This document shows, one piece after another, positions 19,943 through 29,123 of a DNA stretch of 64,000 bases (within the stretch, counting starts at the first letter, position 1; every line of letters begins with the position of its first letter). The translations under genes and the position numbers were made by a program. This stretch comes from Francisella philomiragia subsp. philomiragia ATCC 25015 (GTDB lineage Bacteria; Pseudomonadota; Gammaproteobacteria; Francisellales; Francisellaceae), in assembly GCF_000156715.1 (NCBI RefSeq), contig NZ_DS999316.1:596667-660666 (forward strand), read 5' to 3'. Below the pieces are notes generated by a model. That model did no database searches. It worked only from the letters and a program-made list of their open reading frames with translations, and was not told the DNA's origin.

Positions 19943-20099
19943 ATTCTATAATAAAACAAGTAAGTGTAATTATATAGTAGCGCTAATTCGTACAGATATA
20001 AATAATATCTTTATTTTTATCAGTTTTAATTTACGTGGTATTTTTGAAGCATAATAACTAGTCAAATCTTGCTTCATCTTGGCACAAAACTATTATTTA

Positions 20100-20372
20100 T
20101 CAACTCATTTTCTCTATTTCTTTGGATGTATGACAACTTAAGGCTCCATAGTTAAATATCGCATAATTTGGAGCGTAAGTGCATACTACCTTTTCACTAT
20201 CAACAGTAGCTATCCAAAAATAAATTGGTTTACTGTCAATCTCGCTATGTATTTTTACATGATCTGCTTTTACATGATAGTTCTCTGCCGTCATATTAAT
20301 TAAATCTTGTTTTGTCTGAGCACAAGAGCCTAAAAATAGCAAAATGATTATCAATATAAAATATTTTAACAT
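20100..20372 (-). CDS. Small lipoprotein of unknown function
   Basis: A 90-residue precursor with a lipoprotein signal: a short hydrophobic stretch ending LLFLGSC, lipidated at Cys17. The mature part is about 74 residues, mostly polar, with two further Cys residues in its C-terminal half that could form a disulphide. The ATG at 20372 has GGAG 6 bases upstream, which settles the start; a TTG at 20384 is a less likely alternative. I do not recognise the family. It lies downstream of the carotenoid oxygenase gene on the same strand, with a 68-base gap. Confidence 0.75.
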   Translation of the reverse strand: MLKYFILIIILLFLGSCAQTKQDLINMTAENYHVKADHVKIHSEIDSKPIYFWIATVDSEKVVCTYAPNYAIFNYGALSCHTSKEIEKMS

Positions 20373-20440
20373 CACAATCTCCAATATACCTGTAACTGCA
20401 ATAGCTTACACTTAATTGATTATTTAGTCTAATGCACAAC

Positions 20441-21841
20441 TTACTTAAGATAGATTCCATGTAGAGCTGGAGGAATTAGGATTGGTAAATATGCTTTATA
20501 TACTAAACTTAAATCAGTTGCATTTAAATAGACAATATAACTAAGTTTCTTATCTGTATCGATAACATTTACAAATATAAGACCATCATCTTCAGTTTGA
20601 GCTTGTGGATTAGCTATAAATATAGGTTCTGAGACAAAATTATTTCCAAAGCAATATTCAACGATATCATTATTTGATAAGTCTATTTTTATTATGTTAT
20701 TAAAAAATTCTGCTTGATCTGTACGCTTAACTAGATAAGCATAACGATAGTTTTTTATTAGATATTTCTCATTAATCCTTGGGAACTCAACATTAAGAGC
20801 TGTAATAATACTTTTCTCTATAGTGTTACGACCGATATCAACGACCATACGTGTTAGCTGTGTTTTTAGCCTACAATCATTACTCTCAATATTTTTAAAA
20901 TAGAACTTCTTATATGGTTCAAGATTATCGGTATACTCAATAAAGTCTAGATATATTTTGTTATTTTGTTCAAAAGCATTAACACTGTGAAGGAAGACCA
21001 TACTTGAAATATCCAACATGCTCACTTTATGTGTTTTTCGATTGATAAGCACTAATTTACATTTTGCATTTGGATCATGGGAGATCACTTCTGAAACAGG
21101 CTTAGTCAAAAAATCAAGTGGATTTGCTCTTAATGGGCCCAAATATAAAACAACATAGCTCTCTGTAAGAAATAGCGTATGGTTATATATAAATTGATTA
21201 TCATAGAACTCATATATTTTTGTTCTTTGTGAAGAGTTTTTCGCAATTTTATAAATAGTATATTTACATTTTTTTGATATATCGACGACAAAGTTAAACT
21301 GCTCTTTTGTTATAGGATCGAATTGAGGATGCGCACAGCTAAACTGCCCTTTGATTTTATCACCAAATCTAAATTCGTTTAATGTTTGCAGATCATCTTT
21401 ATCAAACTCAATCATAGTAGTTACTTCACTAGTTGCCAATAAACTATCTTTCACTTTTAGGATATTTACATTACAACTTGGTTTTTCTACCTTAACTCCT
21501 AATATAGTTTTGATTAATGATCTTATTCTGGCAAATTTATAAGGCACAATTGTACCAAACTCATCGAACTTTATACGTCCTTTAGTAGCAGCTAGATATT
21601 GCTCAGATCTTAAATATCTATTTGAAAAATAAATTTCCCTATCATTACATCTAAAGCTATACAACATAGCCAGTCCATCAAACCAGTGATTCAATTTAAT
21701 ATTCCCATATTCAAATTTAGCTGGCCCGACTCTCAAAACCTTTCCATCAAACCAATTAGGTAAGTTTGATATTTCAGGTTTTAATATATATCTAGTAAAT
21801 TCTTCATCTACATTAACAAAAACTGATGATAATTTGTTCAT
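20441..21841 (-). CDS. Carotenoid oxygenase (RPE65/CCD) family protein
   Basis: A 466-residue seven-bladed-propeller dioxygenase. All four iron-binding histidines are present: His171 (CAHPQFDP), His221 (YNHTLFL), His285 (FLHSVNAF) and His461 (LHGIYL). The second-shell acids fit too: E352 in VEFPRINE and E405 in SEPIFIANP. The entry motif HWFDGLAML (52-60) is typical. The family cleaves C=C bonds of carotenoids, apocarotenoids or stilbenes. The substrate here is unknown; no carotenoid or aromatic pathway gene lies nearby. No signal peptide is seen. Confidence 0.9.
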   Translation of the reverse strand: MNKLSSVFVNVDEEFTRYILKPEISNLPNWFDGKVLRVGPAKFEYGNIKLNHWFDGLAMLYSFRCNDREIYFSNRYLRSEQYLAATKGRIKFDEFGTIVPYKFARIRSLIKTILGVKVEKPSCNVNILKVKDSLLATSEVTTMIEFDKDDLQTLNEFRFGDKIKGQFSCAHPQFDPITKEQFNFVVDISKKCKYTIYKIAKNSSQRTKIYEFYDNQFIYNHTLFLTESYVVLYLGPLRANPLDFLTKPVSEVISHDPNAKCKLVLINRKTHKVSMLDISSMVFLHSVNAFEQNNKIYLDFIEYTDNLEPYKKFYFKNIESNDCRLKTQLTRMVVDIGRNTIEKSIITALNVEFPRINEKYLIKNYRYAYLVKRTDQAEFFNNIIKIDLSNNDIVEYCFGNNFVSEPIFIANPQAQTEDDGLIFVNVIDTDKKLSYIVYLNATDLSLVYKAYLPILIPPALHGIYLK

Positions 21842-21984
21842 ATTTGACTACCAAATATAATGCTACTATTTACATTATACTTATTATTCTTAGCTAGTTT
21901 AACAAAACGATAAAGATACAATAATATAAATAATAGTTATTAATTCTAATATTTACTTTTTTTCTATATAAAAATTGCTTATTA

Positions 21985-21997
21985 TTAAGAATCTTAA
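21985..21997. promoter_or_regulatory. 13-bp palindrome upstream of potG
   Basis: TTAAGAATCTTAA is a perfect inverted repeat (6-base arms, one central base), 22 bases before the potG ATG. It could be an operator for the pot operon. AT-rich DNA makes short palindromes fairly common, so this is a weak call. Confidence 0.25.
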
Positions 21998-22018
21998 CTA
22001 ATTTATATAGAACTAAAG

Positions 22019-23140
22019 ATGCAAAAATCTTCAAAAAAACCTTTGGTTTCTATAAAGAACCTTTCAAAACAGTTTGATGATGGTCATTTAGCTGTTGATT
22101 CTGTTAATCTTGATGTTTATCCAAAAGAGTTTTTTTCTTTGCTAGGTGGCTCAGGAAGTGGTAAAAGTACTCTTCTTAGAATGCTTGCAGGCTTTGAAAG
22201 ACCTACTGATGGCAAAATAATTATTGATGGTGTAGATATGTCTAATACTCCACCATACAAAAGACCTGTTAATATGATGTTTCAATCATATGCTCTTTTT
22301 CCGCATATGAATGTTAAACAAAATATTATGTTCGGTTTAAAACAAGAGAAATCTCTAAAAAAAGAAGAAATAGAAAAAGCTACTGATGCTGCTCTAAAAA
22401 TCATAAAAATGGATCATCTTGCTAAAAGAAAACCACATCAATTATCTGGTGGGCAACGTCAGCGTGTAGCTCTAGCAAGATGTTTAGCAAAAAGACCTAA
22501 ATTAATTCTCCTAGATGAACCATTATCAGCTCTAGATAAAAACTTGCGTGATCAGATGCAGTTTGAACTTGTAGATATTCAAGAACAGACAGGCAGTACA
22601 TTTATAATGGTAACTCATGATCAAGAAGAGGCTATGACTATGTCTACTCGAATAGGTATCATGACTGACGGCTGGCTAGAGCAAGTAAGTACTCCTTCTG
22701 AAATTTATGAATTCCCTAAGAGTCGATTTGTAGCTAATTTTATTGGTAAAAGTACAATTTTTGAAGGTCGCGTAGAAGCAGTAAGTAGAACTCGAAGTAT
22801 CATAACTTCAGAACAAGCTGGCACTAATTTTGTATTAAGAAGAAACATAGAAGCTATTGAAGATCAAGAAATCTGGGTTGGGTTACGTCCTGAAAAGATT
22901 GTTATAAGTAAAGACAAACCAGAAGATTACAATCCTAACAAACCTGTAAATTGTATTAAAGGTATTGTTGAAGATATTGCTTATATGGGAGGTTTATCTA
23001 CTTACCATGTTAGGACAGCTAATGGCAATATAATTAAGTCTACTGACTTTAATATTGAGAGAAATGCAGATCATCCATCTTGGGATGATGAAGTATATCT
23101 CACTTGGGAATCAGAAAATATCATGGTGTTATACTCATAA
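22019..23140 (+). CDS. potG: Polyamine ABC transporter ATP-binding protein PotG
   Basis: The ATPase subunit of a putrescine/polyamine importer. It has Walker A LLGGSGSGKST (near 41-51), Q-loop NMMFQSYALFPHM, signature LSGGQRQRVALAR, Walker B LILLDEPLSALD and H-loop VTHDQEE. The C-terminal TOBE-like domain (about 290-373) ends close to the PotG pattern (WDDEVYLTWE), which favours PotG over PotA. Length 373. Its stop overlaps the potH start as TAATG. No substrate-binding protein gene is adjacent. Confidence 0.94.
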   Translation: MQKSSKKPLVSIKNLSKQFDDGHLAVDSVNLDVYPKEFFSLLGGSGSGKSTLLRMLAGFERPTDGKIIIDGVDMSNTPPYKRPVNMMFQSYALFPHMNVKQNIMFGLKQEKSLKKEEIEKATDAALKIIKMDHLAKRKPHQLSGGQRQRVALARCLAKRPKLILLDEPLSALDKNLRDQMQFELVDIQEQTGSTFIMVTHDQEEAMTMSTRIGIMTDGWLEQVSTPSEIYEFPKSRFVANFIGKSTIFEGRVEAVSRTRSIITSEQAGTNFVLRRNIEAIEDQEIWVGLRPEKIVISKDKPEDYNPNKPVNCIKGIVEDIAYMGGLSTYHVRTANGNIIKSTDFNIERNADHPSWDDEVYLTWESENIMVLYS

Positions 23141-24021
23141 TGCAAAACTTAGAAAAAAGCTTTAGACATACTTTAGTGTACTTAGTTCCTTTTGTATGGT
23201 TTATGGTATTTTTACTTATACCTTTCTTATTTGTTATAGGTATCAGTTTTACATTACCAACAGATGGTACTCCACCAGTTACATCTTTGATGCAATTCAA
23301 AGACTCAACTGTAAACTTCACCCTATATCTGAGTAATTACATTGAATTAATTCATTACAATCTTATATTCATATCATTACTTAAATCTTTTAAAGTTGCC
23401 TTTATAACCACTGCTTTGTGTATCTTAATTGGCTACCCTATGGCTTTAGCTTTATCTAGAGCTAAAAAAAATACTCAAATCTTCTTCTTAGTCTTGATTA
23501 TTATTCCATACTGGACTTCATTTTTACTTAGAACTTACGCTTGGGTAACATTACTAGGCAATCATACTCTTAACCAATTCTTAATGGATCTAGGTCTACC
23601 AAGTATGGCTTTGTTATATAATGATTTTTCAATGTATCTAGGTATGGTTTATTGTTATTTACCATTTTTGATATTACCACTTTATAGCACATTGATAAAA
23701 ATTGATCCTAGTATATATGATGCAGCTGAAGACCTAGGTTCTAAACCAATAAACTCATTCTTTAAAATAACTCTGCCATTATCTATGCCTGGCTTGATTG
23801 CCGGTAGCTTGTTAATATTTATTCCAGCTATTGGTGAAGTGGTAGTACCACAGATCATGGGTGGGATGAATTCATTAATGATAGGAAATGTTATTTGGGA
23901 AGAGTTCTTTACATCTAACAACTGGGGTATGTCTGCTGCAATATCTGTAGTACTAATAGTCGTACTAGTATTACCCATTCTGTGGATGCAACGTATACAA
24001 GCTAAGAGAACTTTTGTTTAG
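23140..24021 (+). CDS. potH: Polyamine ABC transporter permease PotH
   Basis: A 293-residue permease with about six membrane segments. The EAA-type loop AAEDLGSKPINSFFKITLP contacts the PotG ATPase. ILIIGYPMALALS-like helix 2 and YWTSFLLRTYAWVTLLG match the PotH family more closely than PotB. The start is the ATG at 23140 that overlaps the potG stop (TAATG), indicating translational coupling; an in-frame TTG at 23104 lies inside potG and is unlikely. Confidence 0.92.
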   Translation: MQNLEKSFRHTLVYLVPFVWFMVFLLIPFLFVIGISFTLPTDGTPPVTSLMQFKDSTVNFTLYLSNYIELIHYNLIFISLLKSFKVAFITTALCILIGYPMALALSRAKKNTQIFFLVLIIIPYWTSFLLRTYAWVTLLGNHTLNQFLMDLGLPSMALLYNDFSMYLGMVYCYLPFLILPLYSTLIKIDPSIYDAAEDLGSKPINSFFKITLPLSMPGLIAGSLLIFIPAIGEVVVPQIMGGMNSLMIGNVIWEEFFTSNNWGMSAAISVVLIVVLVLPILWMQRIQAKRTFV

Positions 24022-24033
24022 GAGGTATAAGCA

Positions 24034-24837
24034 ATGAAAAAATTTTCATTTAGTAGCATAATGCTTGTATTTGGCTTGATATTTTTATATATACCTCTAG
24101 TAATCCTAGTAGTTTTCTCATTTAGCGACTCTCAGATTATAAACTTATGGGGTGGCTTTACTTTTGACTGGTATCATGAAGTAATTAATGATGAAGATAT
24201 TATAAATGCTACTTTTACTAGCCTAAAGATAGCAACAATAACATCAATTATTGCAACAATACTTGGAACTATAGTAGCCTACTCTATGACTAGATTTAAA
24301 TTTTTTAGATCGAGAAGTTTTTTATATGGTCTTGTAGCTACTCCACTTGTTTTGCCGGATATCATTCTTGGTGTAGCTTTATTATTAATGTTTTCAACAT
24401 TACAACATCTTATCGGCTGGCCTCATGAGAGAGGAACTACTACGGTAGTTATAGCACATGTAACAATGTGTACAGCTTATGTTGCAATAGTAATGCAATC
24501 ACGTATAGCTAGTGTAGATATATCATTAGAGGAAGCTGCTCTAGATTTAGGTGCTGGTCCTATAGAGACTTTCTTTAAAATAACTTTACCTCAACTTATA
24601 CCTGCATTGATTACATCAGCATTACTTACATTTACATTATCTATTGATGATTTAGTTGTCACAGAGTTTGTGGCTGGTAGTGATAACCCTACTCTGCCAA
24701 TGTATATTTACTCAACTGTCAAAAATGGCCCTACTCCAGAAATAAATGCCCTAGCGACAATTATGATAGCAATTATCATAATAGGCGTATTACTTGGTAT
24801 GTTTATTTCTGCTAAATTCCAAAAAAGACAAAGCTAA
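24034..24837 (+). CDS. potI: Polyamine ABC transporter permease PotI
   Basis: The second permease of the complex (267 residues, about six membrane segments). Its EAA loop reads EEAALDLGAGPIETFFKITL, and LSIDDLVVTEFVAG follows in the same arrangement as PotC/PotI. A strong GGAGGT ribosome-binding site lies 7 bases before the ATG. It is the last gene of the potGHI operon and meets the convergent LysE-family gene 5 bases later. Confidence 0.92.
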   Translation: MKKFSFSSIMLVFGLIFLYIPLVILVVFSFSDSQIINLWGGFTFDWYHEVINDEDIINATFTSLKIATITSIIATILGTIVAYSMTRFKFFRSRSFLYGLVATPLVLPDIILGVALLLMFSTLQHLIGWPHERGTTTVVIAHVTMCTAYVAIVMQSRIASVDISLEEAALDLGAGPIETFFKITLPQLIPALITSALLTFTLSIDDLVVTEFVAGSDNPTLPMYIYSTVKNGPTPEINALATIMIAIIIIGVLLGMFISAKFQKRQS

Positions 24838-24842
24838 AGTAA

Positions 24843-25439
24843 TTACTCAAAAATCATAAGTACAATTGAAAGTATAAGCGATAATCCTAGGATTAAGTTA
24901 AATACTCTTAAATGATTTTCATTATTTAAAATTCTTTTGACTGAGCTACCTCCAAATAACCAAAATCCTGTACATAGAAATGAAACTATCATATAAATAA
25001 TTGTTATAATAAGTACTTGAAACATCAAGCTCATATCAGCACTAACAACCGTATAAGTAGATACAACTCCAATTGCCATAATCCAAGCTTTAGGATTTAT
25101 CCACTGAAATAATGCTGCTTGAACAAAGCTTAGTGGTTTACTACTTTTTTCATCATCTAAATTAGATGATAGAATTATCTTAAAAGCCAGCCATAACATA
25201 TAAATACCGCCTACAACTTTTATCACTGTATGTAGTGTTGGATGATTTATAAAGATTGACTCTAAGCCAATCCCTATGATTAAAACCATAAAAGGAAAAC
25301 CAAGACAAACTCCTAAATAATGAGATAATGTCTTTCTCACACCAAATCTTATCGATGATATCAACAACATCAAATTATTTGGTCCAGGCGTAATAGTAGA
25401 TGATATACAAAATAAAAACAAAGGTATGTAGAAACTCAT
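24843..25439 (-). CDS. LysE/RhtB-family amino-acid exporter
   Basis: A 198-residue membrane protein with about six hydrophobic segments. The N-terminal TPGPNNLMLL and the GVRKTLSHYLGVCLGF loop are diagnostic of the LysE/RhtB superfamily. NPKAWIMAIG in the middle is the second conserved motif. Members export amino acids (lysine, homoserine, threonine, leucine); the substrate here is open. It is convergent with potI and upstream of rpmA on the same strand, with its own 124-base gap. Confidence 0.9.
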   Translation of the reverse strand: MSFYIPLFLFCISSTITPGPNNLMLLISSIRFGVRKTLSHYLGVCLGFPFMVLIIGIGLESIFINHPTLHTVIKVVGGIYMLWLAFKIILSSNLDDEKSSKPLSFVQAALFQWINPKAWIMAIGVVSTYTVVSADMSLMFQVLIITIIYMIVSFLCTGFWLFGGSSVKRILNNENHLRVFNLILGLSLILSIVLMIFE

Positions 25440-25563
25440 ATAATTAACTTTAAGTTTTAAAGTAAAGATTATATCTAGAAAATAATTAATTATGATATCT
25501 TTTTCAGCAAATACTCATTATGAAATGATGATATTTTCAAAAAGATAGATATAGATAAATAGA

Positions 25564-25818
25564 TTATTCGTCAATTGAAACGAACTTACGATTTAAAGCA
25601 CCACCAACATGGAACTTAACAGTACCATCTTTAAGAGCAAATAAAGTGTGATCTTTACCACAACCAACATTCACACCAGGATGAGTCTTAGTACCTCTTT
25701 GACGCAGAATAATTGTACCTGCTTTAACAAATTCACCACCATATCTTTTAACACCTAAATACTTAGGGTTTGAATCTCTTCCGTTTCTAGTACTACCACC
25801 AGCTTTCTTATGAGCCAT
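25564..25818 (-). CDS. rpmA: 50S ribosomal protein L27
   Basis: L27 sits near the peptidyl-transferase centre. The 84-residue protein opens with [16 protein letters not shown] and has the [13 protein letters not shown] and [11 protein letters not shown] blocks. The N-terminus has no extra cleaved extension of the kind seen in Firmicutes. AAGGAG precedes the ATG. It follows rplU by 30 bases. The usual third partner, the GTPase gene obgE, is not next to it. Confidence 0.98.
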   Translation of the reverse strand: MAHKKAGGSTRNGRDSNPKYLGVKRYGGEFVKAGTIILRQRGTKTHPGVNVGCGKDHTLFALKDGTVKFHVGGALNRKFVSIDE

Positions 25819-25848
25819 TTGTATACTCCTTAAATATTCTTAATAAAA

Positions 25849-26163
25849 TTATAAACTAATAGATGAAACTTTTACCGCTGTAAAATACTGACGGTGACCT
25901 TGTTGCTTCATGCTGTGCTTACGACGACGGAACTTCATGATCTTAACTTTTTTGTTACGACCTTGTTCTACAACTTCGCCTACAACTTTAGCACCTTCTA
26001 CAATAGGAGCGCCTATTTTAACTTCGCCTTCTGCTGTTTGACCCATCAAAACTGTATCAAACTCAACTTTTTCGCCAATACCAAGATCGAATTTCTCAAG
26101 TTTAACAACTTCGCCTTCTTTAACCTTGTATTGCTTACCGCCATTTTTAATTATCGCGTACAT
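25849..26163 (-). CDS. rplU: 50S ribosomal protein L21
   Basis: L21 is a 104-residue large-subunit protein that binds 23S rRNA. The sequence shows [14 protein letters not shown] at the start and [19 protein letters not shown] near the end, both diagnostic. TGGAG lies 8 bases before the ATG. It is the first gene of rplU-rpmA, driven by the promoter at 26272-26299 through a leader of about 100 bases that begins with a small hairpin. Confidence 0.98.
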   Translation of the reverse strand: MYAIIKNGGKQYKVKEGEVVKLEKFDLGIGEKVEFDTVLMGQTAEGEVKIGAPIVEGAKVVGEVVEQGRNKKVKIMKFRRRKHSMKQQGHRQYFTAVKVSSISL

Positions 26164-26248
26164 TTATTACTCCATTTATTAGATTTTAAATCCTCAGAAC
26201 TGCCTATAATCAATAGACTTCTGACTTTTTGTTATTATTCCATAGTAC

Positions 26249-26264
26249 CTAGTTACAAAACTAG
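26249..26264 (-). promoter_or_regulatory. 5' hairpin of the rplU-rpmA leader (candidate)
   Basis: CTAGTT and AACTAG form a perfect 6-base stem around a 4-base loop. Given the promoter upstream, the hairpin would fall at the very 5' end of the transcript. It could stabilise the mRNA or take part in autoregulation of the ribosomal proteins. Only the symmetry and position support it. Confidence 0.35.
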
Positions 26265-26271
26265 ACACCAT

Positions 26272-26299
26272 ATTATAACAAAATTAATTAAAAGCTCAA
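26272..26299 (-). promoter_or_regulatory. Sigma70 promoter of rplU-rpmA
   Basis: On the minus strand TTGAGC (26294-26299) and a perfect TATAAT (26272-26277) are separated by 16 bases. Transcription would start around 26265, about 100 bases ahead of rplU. It sits just past the stop of the upstream MFS gene (26308), giving the ribosomal genes their own start. Confidence 0.55.
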
Positions 26300-26307
26300 G
26301 TTTAAGA

Positions 26308-27564
26308 TTAGATATTATCTACCTTTTTAGAGAACCTATAAAGCAAAACTGATCCGAATAAAACTACTACAGAAATAATATAGAGAGCAGGAGAAATAGA
26401 TTTTGTAGTATCTATAATATAGCCTATCAAATATGGTGTAACAAACCCTGATAAGTTGCCCACAGAGTTGATTATAGCTATTGCAATAGCTGCTGCCATA
26501 CCGCTCATCAAGGTAGCTGGTAGACTCCAAAATAGAGATACTAATGTTAAAATCCCTGCTGTGGCTAATGACATAAATATCAATGCAAAATAAATATTAT
26601 TATCAAAAACTGCTATACCTAAAAAACCTATTACTGCGATAATATTTACTACTATGAAGTGATATTTTCTTTCTTTAAAATAATCAGAACTTGCACTAAT
26701 AGCTATCATTGCTACTATGGCAGATATATATGGTATTGCCGATATAACACCTATTGCAAAAATATTTTTTATACCCACATTATTAATTAAAGCTGGCAAG
26801 TAAAAACAGACTGTATATAGCCCTGTAATGCCACAAAAATATATTGCAGATAACCACCAAACACGTATATCCATAAAAACAGCTAACTTTTTAGGCGATT
26901 CTTGATTTGCACAATCATTTTCTAATTGTTTGTGTAAATACTCTCTTTCAGCTTGATTTATCCATTTTGCTTTATCTATAGAACTTAATAAACTTGGTGC
27001 CATAAACCCAAGAATAATTGTAGGAATCCCCTCAATTAAGAATAGCATTCTCCAACCCCCATAATAATATTGATCAAAGATATTCATAATAAATCCAGAG
27101 ATAGGGCCCCCAACGATTCCAGAAAGAGCTATCGAACTTAAAAATATGGCTGTAACTTTTGCTCTCCTATATGAAGGATACCACTCAGATAAATAATAAA
27201 TAACTCCAGGAACAAATCCGGCCTCTGCTAAACCTAGTAAAAATCTAAGTAAATAAAACTGTTGCGCAGAGTCTATAAACATAGTCAAAGAGGACAAAGC
27301 ACCCCACACTACCATTAAGAAGCCTAACCACCTACTAGCGCCAACTTTAACTAACAAATAATTACTAGGCACTTCAAATATAAAATAACCTATGAAAAAT
27401 ATCCCAGCCCCTAAGCCATATACAGTTTCAGAAAACCCAAGTTCTGACATCATTTGAATCTTAGCAAAAGAGACATTGACTCTATCTATATATGCAAGAG
27501 TAAAACATACAATTAAAAAGGGTAAAATTCGCCAACTAATTTTTCTATATATACTAACGTTCAT
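26308..27564 (-). CDS. MFS transporter, ACS (anion:cation symporter) type
   Basis: A 418-residue MFS protein with 12 hydrophobic segments. SFAKIQMMSELGFSETVYGL followed by FEVPSNYLLVKVGASRW and RFLLGLAEAGFVPGVIYYLS is typical of the ACS group, which carries organic anions such as hexuronates, phthalate or tartrate. The GGWRMLFLIEGIPTI motif after helix 6 fits as well. The substrate is not inferable. I take the ATG at 27564; a GTG two codons upstream (27570) is possible. The gene stands alone between tag and the rplU promoter. Confidence 0.85.
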   Translation of the reverse strand: MNVSIYRKISWRILPFLIVCFTLAYIDRVNVSFAKIQMMSELGFSETVYGLGAGIFFIGYFIFEVPSNYLLVKVGASRWLGFLMVVWGALSSLTMFIDSAQQFYLLRFLLGLAEAGFVPGVIYYLSEWYPSYRRAKVTAIFLSSIALSGIVGGPISGFIMNIFDQYYYGGWRMLFLIEGIPTIILGFMAPSLLSSIDKAKWINQAEREYLHKQLENDCANQESPKKLAVFMDIRVWWLSAIYFCGITGLYTVCFYLPALINNVGIKNIFAIGVISAIPYISAIVAMIAISASSDYFKERKYHFIVVNIIAVIGFLGIAVFDNNIYFALIFMSLATAGILTLVSLFWSLPATLMSGMAAAIAIAIINSVGNLSGFVTPYLIGYIIDTTKSISPALYIISVVVLFGSVLLYRFSKKVDNI

Positions 27565-27657
27565 ACTCACTTTTTTAAAAAAAGTAACATTTATTAATTA
27601 TATGTAATATTAATCAAAATGAAATAAAATAGTTTTATATAAAACCATAAGTAGCTT

Positions 27658-28227
27658 TTATATATATTCAGTGTAACACCAGCAATCAACTAAATGATCA
27701 TTAACTAATCCAGCTGCTTGCATATAAGCATAAATTATAGTTGGTCCAACAAAACTCATCCCTCTTTTTTTGAGATCTTTTGAGATTTTCTCACTAATAG
27801 AAGTTGAGATTGGAACTTCTTGATGAGATTTCCAGTGGTTTTTAATAGGTTTATTATCTACAAATGCCCATATATAATCACTAAAACTATCAAACTCCTT
27901 TTGAATTTGTAGAAATGCTTTAGCGTTCTTTCTAGCAGAATAGATTTTCAATTTATTACGGATAATATTTGGATTGTCTCGAAGAGATTCAAGTTCAGAA
28001 TCTGACATACTTGCAGCTTTAATAGGATCAAAATTATAAAAAGCATCACGATAAGCTTGACGTTTTTTTAGAATAGTTTCCCAATTAAGACCTGCTTGAG
28101 CTCCTTCTAATATCAAAAGCTCAAAAAGCTCCCTGTCATCATATTTAGGAATACCCCATTCATTATCATGATAGTTAGCATATATCTGTGAGTTTGAGCC
28201 AAAGCACCTTGTTTTGTTATCTATCAT
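27658..28227 (-). CDS. tag: DNA-3-methyladenine glycosylase I
   Basis: Tag excises 3-methyladenine from alkylated DNA as the first step of base-excision repair. The 189-residue protein begins with RCFGSNSQIYANYHDNEWG and has FELLILEGAQAGLNW, which are family hallmarks. The zinc ligands (Cys8, His21 and the C-terminal His and Cys in HLVDCWCY) are present. It is a single gene, 93 bases ahead of the ACS-type MFS gene on the same strand. Confidence 0.96.
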   Translation of the reverse strand: MIDNKTRCFGSNSQIYANYHDNEWGIPKYDDRELFELLILEGAQAGLNWETILKKRQAYRDAFYNFDPIKAASMSDSELESLRDNPNIIRNKLKIYSARKNAKAFLQIQKEFDSFSDYIWAFVDNKPIKNHWKSHQEVPISTSISEKISKDLKKRGMSFVGPTIIYAYMQAAGLVNDHLVDCWCYTEYI

Positions 28228-28407
28228 ATTATAAGATTCACTAGTTTATTATTAGATTTATAGTATTAAAGACATAATAAAGATATTTATGACTCCAGTA
28301 AATACGTTAGTGTAGTTGGGTATATTTAAAATATAGTCTCTATATAAAATAATAAAAAAGATCAAAGATACAAACTGTTGTAAGTTTCAAATAAAGGATA
28401 AAAAATT

Positions 28408-28953
28408 ATGGACATAAAATTCCCAACAATTGATACACTTCCTAAAAATGTTCAGGAAAAATTAAAGACTCTTCCCAATATCAATTTATATAAAAAGATG
28501 GCTACAGGTTATCCGCAAGGTTTTATACAAATGATTGATCTCATTGCTGTCATCTACTCTGATCAAAGAAAAATTCCTGACAGACTGAGAGAAATAGGGA
28601 TACTAAGAATCGCTAGAAACACTAAATCAGAATATGAAAACTACCAACATTATTATCTTTCAAAAGCTTCAGGTGTAACAGACAAAGACGTAGAAATCAT
28701 AAAATCAAGCTTCACTGTTACAGATCTGTCTACTGAAGAAAACTTAATCTGTAAAGTAGCAGATGAACTTTGTTCCAATTTTAAAGTCTCAGATGAAACA
28801 TTAAATCAACTTTATACTAATTTTGATTATCAAACATCAACAGAAATTATAGTCCTTCTTAGCCTATATATTTTTATTGCATGCTTTATTAGTGGTGCTC
28901 GTGTAGAAATAGAAGATAATTCGCCTTTAAAGACACACAATACTCCTCTTTAA
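28408..28953 (+). CDS. Carboxymuconolactone decarboxylase (CMD)-family protein
   Basis: A 181-residue all-helical protein of the CMD/AhpD-like fold. The pattern LREIGILRIARNTKSEYENY, then a histidine (QHYYLSKASGVTD), is the classic CMD core with Glu and His in the active-site helix. It lacks the C-x-x-C redox pair of AhpD, so peroxidase-partner activity is unlikely. The true reaction is unknown. AAAGGA lies before the ATG. It stands alone and converges on secA across a 170-base gap where I see no further gene. Confidence 0.8.
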   Translation: MDIKFPTIDTLPKNVQEKLKTLPNINLYKKMATGYPQGFIQMIDLIAVIYSDQRKIPDRLREIGILRIARNTKSEYENYQHYYLSKASGVTDKDVEIIKSSFTVTDLSTEENLICKVADELCSNFKVSDETLNQLYTNFDYQTSTEIIVLLSLYIFIACFISGARVEIEDNSPLKTHNTPL

Positions 28954-29123
28954 AAGCTTTCTATACTTACTCCAAACTATCTAATTCTCATTAATTAATA
29001 TAGCTCTCACTTTGATATAAATTACAATCTTATCGAGATTATACAGATCGACTTCAAATAACAACCAAATCAGGGATTTAAAAAACCTATATTCACATCA
29101 TTTTTTAATCAAATTAGAAAAAG

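Noticed and set aside
25894-26352. A 152-codon plus-strand reading opposite rplU
   Set aside because: It mirrors the well-supported L21 gene and its leader, has no family resemblance and no ribosome site.
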